Translations under genes and position numbers: made by a program
The notes under the pieces: model-generated
Seen by the model: only the letters and a program-made list of their open reading frames with translations
Database searches by the model: none
What the model was told of the DNA's origin: nothing
IMG/VR virus record: IMGVR_UViG_3300042888_001929
Coordinates: 1 to 40,920 of that record
Length of the DNA stretch: 40,920 nucleotides
Direction: 5' to 3' (one strand)
DNA from: a virus
Shown: positions 24,970 through 32,810 of the stretch, piece by piece
How the letters are laid out: each line of letters opens with the position of its first letter
Position numbering within the stretch: position 1 is the first letter of the stretch

Positions 24970-26985
24970 TTATCGTCCTTTCTTTTGGACCACCACATTT
25001 TCATCCACTACTTTGATGAGATAAGTTTTACCCTCAATCATCTTACCTGTTAGAACTTCTTCAGACAATAGGTCTTCAACCTTATCTTGAATTGCTCTTT
25101 TCAATGGACGAGCTCCGTATAATTCATCATAACCAATCTTAGCAAGATACTCAACCAATGAATCATCGTATGTGATGTTGTATTTCATGTCTACAAGACG
25201 AACTACCAACTTCTTTAATTCAATGTCTGTAATCTTTTTAATATCCTCTTGAGATAAAGAATTAAATACGATTGTATCATCAATACGATTTAAGAACTCA
25301 GGAGAAAAGAAATTCTTCATTTCTTTCATTAACATTTGTTTCTTAGCTTCTTCATTACTATATGCGTTTGAAGAGAAACCAATACCTGTTCCAAATTCTT
25401 GTAGTTTCTTAACCCCTAAATTTGATGTCAAGATAATCAAGGTATTCTTGAAGTTAATCTTACGACCTAAACTATCTGTCACATGACCATCATCCAAGAT
25501 TTGAAGTAAAACAGTGAATACATCTTTGTGTGCTTTTTCCACCTCGTCAAACAAGATAACTGAATATGGTTTGTTTTTAACTTTTTCAGTTAACAATCCA
25601 CCTTCTTCATAACCAACATAACCCGGAGGAGCTCCCACTAATTTAGAAATACTATGTTTCTCTTGGTATTCTGACATATCCACACGGATAAGTGAATCTT
25701 CAGAACCAAACATTTCCTTAGCCAATTGTTTTGCCAAGTATGTTTTACCAACACCAGTAGAACCCAAGAACACGAATGAGCCAATTGGACGGTTAGGGTC
25801 TTTAATGCCCAAACGGTTTCTTTTAATAGATTTTGCAATCTTAACAACAGCGTTGTCCTGACCAATAACTTTACCAATTAAGTTTTTGTCTAAATCTAAC
25901 AATGATTTTGTGTCATCAACGCTCATTTTGTTTACAGGAATTTTGGTCATGTTTGAAACAACATCGTATACGTGTTCCAACAAGATGGTTTGTTTTTCCT
26001 TCGCCAATTGTTCTTCAAACTTAATTTTTTCTTGCTCAAGTTTTATTAACAATTTCTTCTCCTTGTCACGAAGTTCTGCTGCTTGTTCGTAGTTTTGTTT
26101 TTTAACCACATCAATTTTTTGTTGTTTGATATCTGCAGCCTTCTTTTTAAGGTCTTCAATAACATCAGGAACTTTTAAGTCAGTTTGCATTCTTGCCCCA
26201 ACCTCATCCAAGATGTCAAACGCTTTGTCAGGAAATTCACGGTCAGTGATATAACGGTCTGCCAACTTAACACAAGTTTCAATAACCTCATCACTGTAAT
26301 TTACCTTGTGGAAGTTTTCGTATTTGTCACGAACATTCTTAAGGATTTGAATTGTTTCATCAACTGATGATGGATCAACAATTACTTTTTGGAATCTACG
26401 TTCTAACGCTCCGTCTTTTTCAATGTTCTTACGGAATTCATCCAATGTGGTTGCTCCAATACATTGAAGTTCACCACGAGAAAGTGCTGGTTTAAAGATG
26501 TTTGAACCATCCATTGAACCTGAAGAATTACCTGAACCAACCAAAGTGTGAATCTCGTCAATAAACACAATGATGTTTGGATTCGCCTGAAGTTCTTCAA
26601 TAATCACTTTCATTCTTTCTTCGAATTGTCCACGGTATTTGGTACCAGCAACAACTGAAGTTAGGTCAAGGTTAACAATACGTTTGTCAATTAAGTTACG
26701 AGGACATTCCCCATTAACAATTTTAATTGCCAAACCTTCAACAAGAGCAGTTTTACCACAACCAGGTTCACCAATAATAATTGGGTTATTTTTCTTTCTA
26801 CGAGATAAAATCTGAGCAATTCTCAAAATCTCTCGGTCACGACCAATAACAGGGTCAAGTTTACCCGCCTCAGCTAATTTATTTAGGTCTCTACTGAAGT
26901 TGTCTAATACAGGTGTGTTTGAATCTGCAGATGATTTTGATTTTTTACTCATCATTTTGTCGTCATCGTCCATTAAGTCGTTCAT
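24970..26985 (-). CDS. ClpC-type AAA+ unfoldase lacking the N-domain
   Basis: 671 residues from ATG 26985. Two AAA+ modules: Walker A GEPGCGKT at 72-79 with Walker B VFIDE near 140-144, and Walker A GSTGVGKT at 408-415 with VILFDEVEKAH near 476-486. The short middle domain carries a UVR-like NYEQAAELRDKEKKL (about 298-312), which points to ClpC rather than ClpB. GIGF at 534-537 matches the ClpP-docking loop. The substrate-binding N-domain is absent: the protein begins just before LDNFSRDLNKLAEAGKLDPV. It should unfold proteins and hand them to host ClpP. A UVR protein is encoded divergently and a tmRNA lies 3 kb away. Confidence 0.93.
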   Translation of the reverse strand: MNDLMDDDDKMMSKKSKSSADSNTPVLDNFSRDLNKLAEAGKLDPVIGRDREILRIAQILSRRKKNNPIIIGEPGCGKTALVEGLAIKIVNGECPRNLIDKRIVNLDLTSVVAGTKYRGQFEERMKVIIEELQANPNIIVFIDEIHTLVGSGNSSGSMDGSNIFKPALSRGELQCIGATTLDEFRKNIEKDGALERRFQKVIVDPSSVDETIQILKNVRDKYENFHKVNYSDEVIETCVKLADRYITDREFPDKAFDILDEVGARMQTDLKVPDVIEDLKKKAADIKQQKIDVVKKQNYEQAAELRDKEKKLLIKLEQEKIKFEEQLAKEKQTILLEHVYDVVSNMTKIPVNKMSVDDTKSLLDLDKNLIGKVIGQDNAVVKIAKSIKRNRLGIKDPNRPIGSFVFLGSTGVGKTYLAKQLAKEMFGSEDSLIRVDMSEYQEKHSISKLVGAPPGYVGYEEGGLLTEKVKNKPYSVILFDEVEKAHKDVFTVLLQILDDGHVTDSLGRKINFKNTLIILTSNLGVKKLQEFGTGIGFSSNAYSNEEAKKQMLMKEMKNFFSPEFLNRIDDTIVFNSLSQEDIKKITDIELKKLVVRLVDMKYNITYDDSLVEYLAKIGYDELYGARPLKRAIQDKVEDLLSEEVLTGKMIEGKTYLIKVVDENVVVQKKGR

Positions 26986-27070
26986 ATATTTTATAGATTT
27001 TTTACAAAGTAACAACAAATTTTATACATCTCCAAATAATTTGTCAAATTGTCAGTAATATTTTTTTATA

Positions 27071-27085
27071 ATGACATAATGTCAT
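27071..27085. promoter_or_regulatory. Perfect palindrome, candidate operator
   Basis: ATGACAT-A-ATGTCAT, 15 nt, in the divergent intergenic region between the Clp ATPase and UVR genes, downstream of the Clp promoter. It fits a dimeric repressor site or a stem in the Clp leader. Confidence 0.45.
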
Positions 27086-27117
27086 ATAATATTTGTTTTA
27101 TCTGAAAAAATGACTTA

Positions 27118-27125
27118 TATTTATC
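27118..27125 (+). promoter_or_regulatory. TATTTATC late-type motif
   Basis: 59 nt upstream of the UVR gene, in the coding orientation. Confidence 0.35.
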
Positions 27126-27147
27126 AAAGGAATAAATTTTGATACCA

Positions 27148-27178
27148 CAAAGATATAAAATAAATTTACAAAAACAAA
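27148..27178 (-). promoter_or_regulatory. Bacteroidota-type promoter of the Clp gene
   Basis: On the minus strand, TTTG (27178-27175), 19-nt spacer, TATCTTTG (27155-27148). It gives a leader of about 155 nt that includes the ATGACAT palindrome. Confidence 0.6.
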
Positions 27179-27184
27179 AAAAAT

Positions 27185-27583
27185 ATGTTTAACAAAAGAA
27201 ACTTTAATTTTAACTTTGACGAGTTAATAGCTCGTTATGAAAAAATGATGGAAGATTTCCATAAAACGGATTGGTCGGAAAAAAGTTATGAATCACCTGA
27301 TGGTTCATATAAAGTGACTAGTTACTATAAGGTATTTGATTTATCAGATTTAGACAAGTCAAAACAAATGAGTAAAGAAGAATACCTTAAGATTAAACTT
27401 CAAAGGGCAATTGAAACTGAAGATTTTGAATCAGCAATTAAATTGAGAGACCAAATTAAAAACTTAGAATCAAATCAAGAAGAAATTGAAAAAGTTGAAC
27501 TTGAATTGAAAAAAGCAATTAAGGAACAAAACTTTGAAATGGCGATTGAACTCAGGGATGAATTAAAAAAACTGAAGTCTTAA
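27185..27583 (+). CDS. Double UVR-motif protein, possible Clp adaptor
   Basis: 132 residues. The C-terminal half has two UVR motifs in tandem: KLQRAIETEDFESAIKLRDQ and LKKAIKEQNFEMAIELRDEL. UVR motifs occur in UvrB/UvrC and in McsA, a ClpC-associated protein, and also in the ClpC middle domain. It is divergently encoded from the phage ClpC-type ATPase, whose own middle domain has a UVR-like motif, so an adaptor or regulator role is the best guess. The N-terminal half is not recognised and has no CxxC zinc site as in McsA. Confidence 0.75.
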   Translation: MFNKRNFNFNFDELIARYEKMMEDFHKTDWSEKSYESPDGSYKVTSYYKVFDLSDLDKSKQMSKEEYLKIKLQRAIETEDFESAIKLRDQIKNLESNQEEIEKVELELKKAIKEQNFEMAIELRDELKKLKS

Positions 27584-27586
27584 ATG

Positions 27587-27614
27587 AAACCCTCACCAAA
27601 TGGTGGGGGTTTTG
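27587..27614 (+). terminator. Rho-independent terminator
   Basis: AACCCTCACC/GGTGGGGGTT with a 4-nt loop followed by T residues, directly after the UVR gene. Confidence 0.82.
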
Positions 27615-27622
27615 TATTTATA
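27615..27622 (+). promoter_or_regulatory. TATTTATA late-type motif, 3 nt before ATG
   Basis: Immediately after the terminator and 3 nt before ATG 27626. Confidence 0.5.
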
Positions 27623-27625
27623 TAC

Positions 27626-27808
27626 ATGAAACCTTTTGAATTATATTTAAATGGATCTTTAACTTTAAGAGAACTACTTAATACATATATTGAGTTAAGA
27701 CAGCATTTCCAAGAATATTTAAAACCATTAATGGAAAAAATAAACGAATTAACCCCACTAAGTAAAGATGGCTATAGTCAAAGAAGAAATCAACGGGACG
27801 AAGATTAA
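27626..27808 (+). CDS. Small hypothetical protein
   Basis: 60 residues from ATG 27626, MKPFELYLNGSLTLRELLNT, helical and charged. The open frame extends upstream through the terminator, but the motif and terminator fix this start. Its last 41 nt overlap the start of the KTSC gene in another frame, indicating tight packing. No family recognised. Confidence 0.6.
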   Translation: MKPFELYLNGSLTLRELLNTYIELRQHFQEYLKPLMEKINELTPLSKDGYSQRRNQRDED

Positions 27809-28010
27809 AAACGAAATAAAATCGTCAAATATTAAATCAACTGAATACGATACTGAAACAAAAGATTTAGTTGTTGAATTTAATAACGGAGCAAAATACA
27901 AATACGATGGGGTTCCCCATCAGGTTTATACAAAACTTAGGTTAGCAGAATCTCAAGGTAAATTTTTTACCACAGATATCGCAAAAAAATACCCATATAA
28001 AAAACTTTAA
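27768..28010 (+). CDS. KTSC-domain protein
   Basis: 80 residues. SSNIKSTEYDTETKDLVVEF, NGAKYKYDGVPHQVYTKLR and SQGKFFTTDIAKKYPYKKL match the KTSC domain (named after lysine-tRNA synthetase-associated C-terminal versions), a small beta-rich module common in phages. As a stand-alone domain it may bind RNA or protein; its function is not established. It overlaps the previous gene by 41 nt. Confidence 0.82.
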   Translation: MAIVKEEINGTKIKNEIKSSNIKSTEYDTETKDLVVEFNNGAKYKYDGVPHQVYTKLRLAESQGKFFTTDIAKKYPYKKL

Positions 28011-28019
28011 TAATCCTAC

Positions 28020-28027
28020 TATTTATA
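28020..28027 (+). promoter_or_regulatory. TATTTATA late-type motif
   Basis: 4 nt before ATG 28032. Confidence 0.5.
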
Positions 28028-28031
28028 TAGG

Positions 28032-28757
28032 ATGAATAGTTTTCAAAAAATCCTTGATAGTTTTTCTATTAAGGACACATTAAACCCAAAAATTTGGGAA
28101 TCCCCAAAAGAACCTAACAAAGCGGTTATGATACCAAAAGTTAGAAAAGCTCTTACGCGTATTGCGGAAGAGTTTATTGATTATTTGGGTGATGATGTTT
28201 TTGTGGACGATATTCATCTCACAGGTTCATTGGCAAATTTTAATTGGTCAGAATTTTCAGATTTTGATTTACATGTAATTGTTGATTTACAACAATACGA
28301 AAACCAAAGTGAATTGTATAAAGAATTGTTTAATTTAAAAAAACAAGTTTTCAACGACAAACATAATATTAAGATTTTTGGTTATGATGTTGAGTTATAT
28401 GCTCAAGATGCAGAAGAACCACATTATAGTTCGGGAGTTTATTCTGTTATGAATGATGAATGGATTAGTAAACCAAAAAAATTCAAGAATGAAATTGATA
28501 AAGGTGTGCTTGAAAAAAAGATAAAAACTTGGACAGAAAAGATTGATACTGCAATTGACGAGGGCAAAGATTTAGAAACAATTAAGACTAAACTCAAAGA
28601 TTATAGAAAGGCTGGGTTAGAAAAAGATGGTGAATTATCTTATGAAAATTTAGTCTTTAAGTTTTTAAGAAGGTCAGGTCACATAGAAAAATTATTTGAT
28701 ACCGTGAATAAAGAGACAGATAAAGAGTTGTCTGTTGAAAGAACAATTCAAGAATAA
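28032..28757 (+). CDS. Nucleotidyltransferase-superfamily protein
   Basis: 241 resid. LTGSLANFNWSEFSDFDLHV gives the pol-beta-type GS...D-D signature (GS 65-66, D77, D79), and DVELY near 119-123 supplies the third acidic residue. The C-terminal part is helical. Family members transfer nucleotides to proteins, RNA or small molecules; this type is often found near phage structural genes with unknown substrate. Late-type motif 4 nt before the start, so probably late. Confidence 0.75.
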   Translation: MNSFQKILDSFSIKDTLNPKIWESPKEPNKAVMIPKVRKALTRIAEEFIDYLGDDVFVDDIHLTGSLANFNWSEFSDFDLHVIVDLQQYENQSELYKELFNLKKQVFNDKHNIKIFGYDVELYAQDAEEPHYSSGVYSVMNDEWISKPKKFKNEIDKGVLEKKIKTWTEKIDTAIDEGKDLETIKTKLKDYRKAGLEKDGELSYENLVFKFLRRSGHIEKLFDTVNKETDKELSVERTIQE

Positions 28758-28780
28758 TTAAATTATTCGTATGAATCATA

Positions 28781-28788
28781 TATTTATT
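28781..28788 (+). promoter_or_regulatory. TATTTATT late-type motif
   Basis: 17 nt upstream of ATG 28806, opening the structural module. Confidence 0.45.
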
Positions 28789-28805
28789 AAGAAAAATTAA
28801 TACAC

Positions 28806-29000
28806 ATGGCAACATATTCCGCAAATACACAATACGAGTATACCGTTGAGATTTTAGGTAATTTTAGTGGTGGTTCAATTACAGAGGGAGGTCCAGCTAA
28901 TGGGTTTGCCCCTCATCCCGTATTTTCTAATGCTGATAATGAACCAATCGTGCAACTAAACGCAATAACCTTAGGTGGTTTTAACGGATTAAATAATTAA
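28806..29000 (+). CDS. Small hypothetical (structural module)
   Basis: 64 residues, beta-rich and glycine-rich (YTVEILGNFSGGSITEGGPA), no signal peptide. It precedes a large acidic protein gene by 18 nt. Possibly a small virion component; no family recognised. Confidence 0.6.
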   Translation: MATYSANTQYEYTVEILGNFSGGSITEGGPANGFAPHPVFSNADNEPIVQLNAITLGGFNGLNN

Positions 29001-29018
29001 AATATAAAATAAAAAGAT

Positions 29019-30251
29019 ATGGCAGATTTAAAACCAATTGGTAGTGAAAAACTAAAAGGCCAAGACAAACTAAATAGAATTATGGAAATTGCTCGTTTTA
29101 ACGAAGTAATGCCAAAAGCAATTAACGAAACTGCAAAATCTGAATATTCAGTAGCTCTTGCCGACGGAAACAAATATGAAATTGTTAGAGAAAGACAAGG
29201 GTATATTATTAAGAAAACTATTTCAGAATCTGAAACTGAATATATTGAACCTATGAAAAATAGGAAATATTATTCATCGTATTCACAAGCGTTTAAAAGG
29301 TTAAATCTTGTTGCTGGTGAATTAAATAGACTTAATGAAAATGATGAAGGTATTTCTTTATATGGTGAACAAAAAAAATTCACATTAAAAACACCAAAAC
29401 CAGCACCATCACCTGAAATGGAGGCTCCTATGGCTCCTCCAGCAGCACCACCATCAGTACCTTCACCTGAATTACCACCATCACCGATGGGAGGAGAAGA
29501 AGACATGGGAATGGAAGACATGGGAATGGAAGACATGGGAATGGAAGACATGGCACCTGAGACTGATGTTGAAGATATTGATGTTGATACTGAAGAAGGT
29601 GGAGAAGACCAAGTTACTTTTAAATCAATCCAAAAACTTACAGGTAAATTAACTCAAAAAATTAGAACACTTGATAGTCAAGAAGGAATGACTTCTGAAG
29701 ACATCAAATATGTAATTAATATGGTATTATCTTCATTAGATTTAAAATCATTATCTGAGGAAGATATGGAAGACATTATGTCCAAATTTGAAGAAGATGA
29801 AACTGAAGATTTTGGAGCTGAAGATGATATGGACGGTGAAGATATGACTGACGATACTGAAGTTGAAGATATTCAAACTGATATGGATGTTCCTGTTGAG
29901 GGTTATGAAATGGAAGAAGAAGATTATGGTAATGGAGCAATCTTTGATAGTATCTTTGGTGAATCAAAAGTAGATAAAGTAATTTCAAAATATTTTGAGG
30001 TTTCTAAAAAAGAAATCAGAGAAGGTAAAGAAAAACAAATTCAAGAAACTGCTAAGAAAAAAGCTGTAGTTAATCAGATTATGGAATCAGTTGTTAAAAT
30101 GACTGAAACTATTGAACAAGAATTAGCTGCGAAAAAATTTATAAAAGAAAATTTAAATTCTAAGTTTGTTGGAATTACAAACAAAAAGAATTTAGTTTTT
30201 GAAACTAAAGCAGGTCAAGTAAGAATTACACCAAACGGAGATTTAATATGA
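29019..30251 (+). CDS. Acidic low-complexity virion-associated protein
   Basis: 410 residues. A basic N-terminal region with YSSYSQAFKRLNLVAGELNR is followed by a Pro/Ala-rich linker, a methionine/acidic repeat (three GMEDM units) and a long Asp/Glu-rich region. The C-terminal part is helical. Composition resembles scaffold or internal core proteins, and it lies at the head of the packaging/portal operon. The ATG of the next gene overlaps its stop (ATGA). Confidence 0.68.
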   Translation: MADLKPIGSEKLKGQDKLNRIMEIARFNEVMPKAINETAKSEYSVALADGNKYEIVRERQGYIIKKTISESETEYIEPMKNRKYYSSYSQAFKRLNLVAGELNRLNENDEGISLYGEQKKFTLKTPKPAPSPEMEAPMAPPAAPPSVPSPELPPSPMGGEEDMGMEDMGMEDMGMEDMAPETDVEDIDVDTEEGGEDQVTFKSIQKLTGKLTQKIRTLDSQEGMTSEDIKYVINMVLSSLDLKSLSEEDMEDIMSKFEEDETEDFGAEDDMDGEDMTDDTEVEDIQTDMDVPVEGYEMEEEDYGNGAIFDSIFGESKVDKVISKYFEVSKKEIREGKEKQIQETAKKKAVVNQIMESVVKMTETIEQELAAKKFIKENLNSKFVGITNKKNLVFETKAGQVRITPNGDLI

Positions 30252-30643
30252 GCTATTTAACTTATGTTAACGGACTAGGTCCTAACTATAAGGGAGATAA
30301 TTTATACGAATTTATATTTTCAGATAGTTTGGATGTTTGGGGAGAATCTTGGGAGAGTAAACCTTCCAACGGTTATCCAACTCCACCTGAATTACAATAC
30401 ATTAAGAAAGTAGGAGTTCTGAGAAATACTGATTTAAAATTGGAATTGATTCAGAACTCCGATTTTTTTTGTATGATAGACGCAATAGATGATGTTGTTG
30501 CGTTAGCCTGGGAAACTGAAGAATCTGAAGGACAAAAAAGAATGGTGTTTAGATTTGGAAGTACCGAGCAAGAAATTAAAGATAAACTCTACGAAAGAGA
30601 TTTGATTTTAGAATTTGAAAAAAAGTTAATATATGAAAGTTAA
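30248..30643 (+). CDS. Hypothetical protein in structural operon
   Basis: 131 residues beginning MSYLTYVNGLGPNYKGDNLY with WGESWESKPSNGYPTPPELQ. ATGA overlap with the upstream gene and 11-nt overlap with the next indicate coupled translation. No domain recognised. Confidence 0.65.
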   Translation: MSYLTYVNGLGPNYKGDNLYEFIFSDSLDVWGESWESKPSNGYPTPPELQYIKKVGVLRNTDLKLELIQNSDFFCMIDAIDDVVALAWETEESEGQKRMVFRFGSTEQEIKDKLYERDLILEFEKKLIYES

Positions 30644-31514
30644 TAAAAAAGCCCTTGAATTGATTGATAAAGGTTTATCATCTAAAACAGTTAGTAAATT
30701 AACTGAATCACAGATTAATGTATTACATAAAAAATTATTTGTTGAAGAAACAATGGTATCAAAAACAGATGCTGAGACAATTAGTAAATTAAAAAGTGAA
30801 AAAAAACCATTTCAAGTTTATGAAAAAGAACTGGATGAAGAAGAAGAAGTAACTTTAGACCCAAATAAAGATACTGAGACTCAAGACCCTCATCAAGTAG
30901 GTCCTTCATCAGATGATGGATTTGGTGATGAAACGGATGGTATGGGAATGATGGAAGAAAAAGATGGTCCAAATCCTTGGGCTATTTGTCATTCACAAGT
31001 TGGACCTAAAAAATCAAGAAAATGGGAAAGATGTGTTAGAGAAGTAAAAAAACAATTGAAAGAAGGGAAAAATCCTGTATCTTTGTTCTTGGAAACTCAA
31101 ATAGAAAGAATAGTGGAAAAACATATACCCCCAAGAATTACAAAAGGAGATTTAATGAAGGTTCTTTCAGAATCAGAACCAACAACTGCTCCAACAAAAC
31201 CAAAAACAAAACCTGGTACAAAACCTGATACAAGACCAAGACCATCTCATCCTGGTAAAAATCCAAACCCTGGTGAGAATCCTGCTCCAAAGGCTAAAAA
31301 GAGTGAAACAAAGGAACAACAAACCTCACCTGCACCAACAACAAAACCAGCACCAACAAAACCTGGTACAAAACCTGATACAAGACCAAGACCATCTCAT
31401 CCTGGTAAAAATCCAAACCCTGGTGAGAATCCTGCTCCAAAGGCAAAAAAAGTTTCTCCTGAACAGGCTAAAGATAAAGTGATTGATGTGATAATGAACT
31501 TATTAAAGAAATAA
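30633..31514 (+). CDS. Structural-module protein with duplicated Pro/Lys-rich tail
   Basis: 293 residues. The middle holds NPWAICHSQVGPKKSRKWER followed by CVREVKKQLKEG, a short Cys-containing motif I have seen in phage proteins of unknown role. The C-terminal third carries two copies of a roughly 30-residue Pro/Lys-rich unit (KPGTKPDTRPRPSHPGKNPN then PGENPAPKAKK), encoded by two exact 90-bp repeats. The tail is probably disordered. Confidence 0.68.
   Translation: MKVNKKALELIDKGLSSKTVSKLTESQINVLHKKLFVEETMVSKTDAETISKLKSEKKPFQVYEKELDEEEEVTLDPNKDTETQDPHQVGPSSDDGFGDETDGMGMMEEKDGPNPWAICHSQVGPKKSRKWERCVREVKKQLKEGKNPVSLFLETQIERIVEKHIPPRITKGDLMKVLSESEPTTAPTKPKTKPGTKPDTRPRPSHPGKNPNPGENPAPKAKKSETKEQQTSPAPTTKPAPTKPGTKPDTRPRPSHPGKNPNPGENPAPKAKKVSPEQAKDKVIDVIMNLLKK
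31205..31294 (+). repeat. 90-bp exact direct repeat, copy 1
   Basis: Identical to 31355-31444 (offset 150 bp), inside the gene at 30633-31514. It encodes the Pro/Lys-rich unit. The identity at the DNA level indicates recent duplication. Confidence 0.9.
31355..31444 (+). repeat. 90-bp exact direct repeat, copy 2
   Basis: Second copy of the 31205-31294 repeat; the 60 bp between them encode a Thr/Pro/Lys-rich spacer. Confidence 0.9.
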
Positions 31515-31517
31515 TTT

Positions 31518-32804
31518 ATGGCAAAGAAAATTAACGAACAAATTGATTACGGGAATACACCTGAAAGAATGGACCCAAACTTAGAAAGAAAGTTAGCAAG
31601 TCCTGAAGGACTTTATGCAACAAATCCTGCAATGACAAAAGGTCCTCAGGATGTTCAAAGATTGGTTAGTAAAAGATTTCAAAAAGTTGCTGATAAATTA
31701 AGAGAGGTTACAGGTATTCAAGACCTTAGTTCAAGACAAGTTCAAGGAATGGTTTATCAAGAAATGATGAGAAAACTTCCTAATATTATGAGAATTGAGA
31801 GCGCTCACAAGGATGAACTCATAGAGTTGGCAATAGAGGCGTCTTTAGATGAGGCCGAAGTTCCTGCAGATTGGTACCAAATCGAGGCGACTTTAGGTAT
31901 GCCAGATACTGGTAATTTTAGATTTGAACCTGAAGATGAAGAAGAAGATGAGGAAGAAAAAGAACAACCTTTAGAATTTCCATCTTTTGATGTTGAAGAT
32001 TTAACTGACGAAGAAATTTTAGAGTTAGAGAAACACAAAAGAAACATTATCAACGCAATTATTCAAGGTGCTGCAAAAAAAGGACATTACCTTTTCCAAA
32101 AACCTGAAATTAAATCGAGATTAGATGCAATTGACCCGTCTTTATATAGAGATTATTTGGGTATCATGGCAATCAATGATTTCATGTATTTTAGTATGGA
32201 GCAAATGATTGAAATGATGAGTCAAACAGGTCAAGGTGTTGCAGGTAAAGTTGAATTAGGTGACGCCGATGAAGATGAAGATGGTGAAGAAGGTGAATCA
32301 CAATCCGACACAAAAATCATGGCCACAGGTATGATTTTCCCAATTCTTTGTCATGAAATTATTAAAGGATTAGAAGAAGCTAAAGGTAGACACGGACTAC
32401 CAAAAGAGCCAGGTCTTCGTCAAAAAGTACAAGGTCAAACAGACATTTTATCTAACGAACCAATGCAATTAAGAATCGGTCCTGAAATAGTTGAAAAAAT
32501 TAGATTTGCATTACCCGATAAAATGTACGACCAAGATAATAAAGGACTAATAAACTGGTTCCATATATTGTTATACCAAATACCAGCACAAGAGTTTTTA
32601 GAAATTATTGGAAATGCCATCTCTGAAGATTCTTCAAAAGTTAGAAAAGCAACTTCAAGATTTGAAGAAATTATGAAAGAAGCTATTCAAATGAAAGAAG
32701 AATTTGAAAACTACAAAGAAGAGGAAAATATTGATTCAGATGAGGATGAAGATGATGGTTTAGATGACTTTTTAGGTGGTTTAGGTATATCATTACCTAA
32801 ATAA
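31518..32804 (+). CDS. Hypothetical structural-module protein
   Basis: 428 residues. The N-terminal region is helical (VQRLVSKRFQKVADKLREVT), with acidic tracts near residues 135-150 and at the C-terminus (DSDEDEDDGLDDFLGGLGIS). It immediately precedes the terminase gene (6 nt). The position is that of a terminase-partner or assembly protein, but I do not recognise a gp16-type small terminase in it. Confidence 0.7.
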   Translation: MAKKINEQIDYGNTPERMDPNLERKLASPEGLYATNPAMTKGPQDVQRLVSKRFQKVADKLREVTGIQDLSSRQVQGMVYQEMMRKLPNIMRIESAHKDELIELAIEASLDEAEVPADWYQIEATLGMPDTGNFRFEPEDEEEDEEEKEQPLEFPSFDVEDLTDEEILELEKHKRNIINAIIQGAAKKGHYLFQKPEIKSRLDAIDPSLYRDYLGIMAINDFMYFSMEQMIEMMSQTGQGVAGKVELGDADEDEDGEEGESQSDTKIMATGMIFPILCHEIIKGLEEAKGRHGLPKEPGLRQKVQGQTDILSNEPMQLRIGPEIVEKIRFALPDKMYDQDNKGLINWFHILLYQIPAQEFLEIIGNAISEDSSKVRKATSRFEEIMKEAIQMKEEFENYKEEENIDSDEDEDDGLDDFLGGLGISLPK

Positions 32805-32810
32805 CATTTT

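Noticed and set aside
26986-27018. Longer N-terminus of the Clp ATPase
   Set aside because: The extra 11 residues start from an upstream ATG with no conserved sequence; ATG 26985 begins an acidic, typical start.
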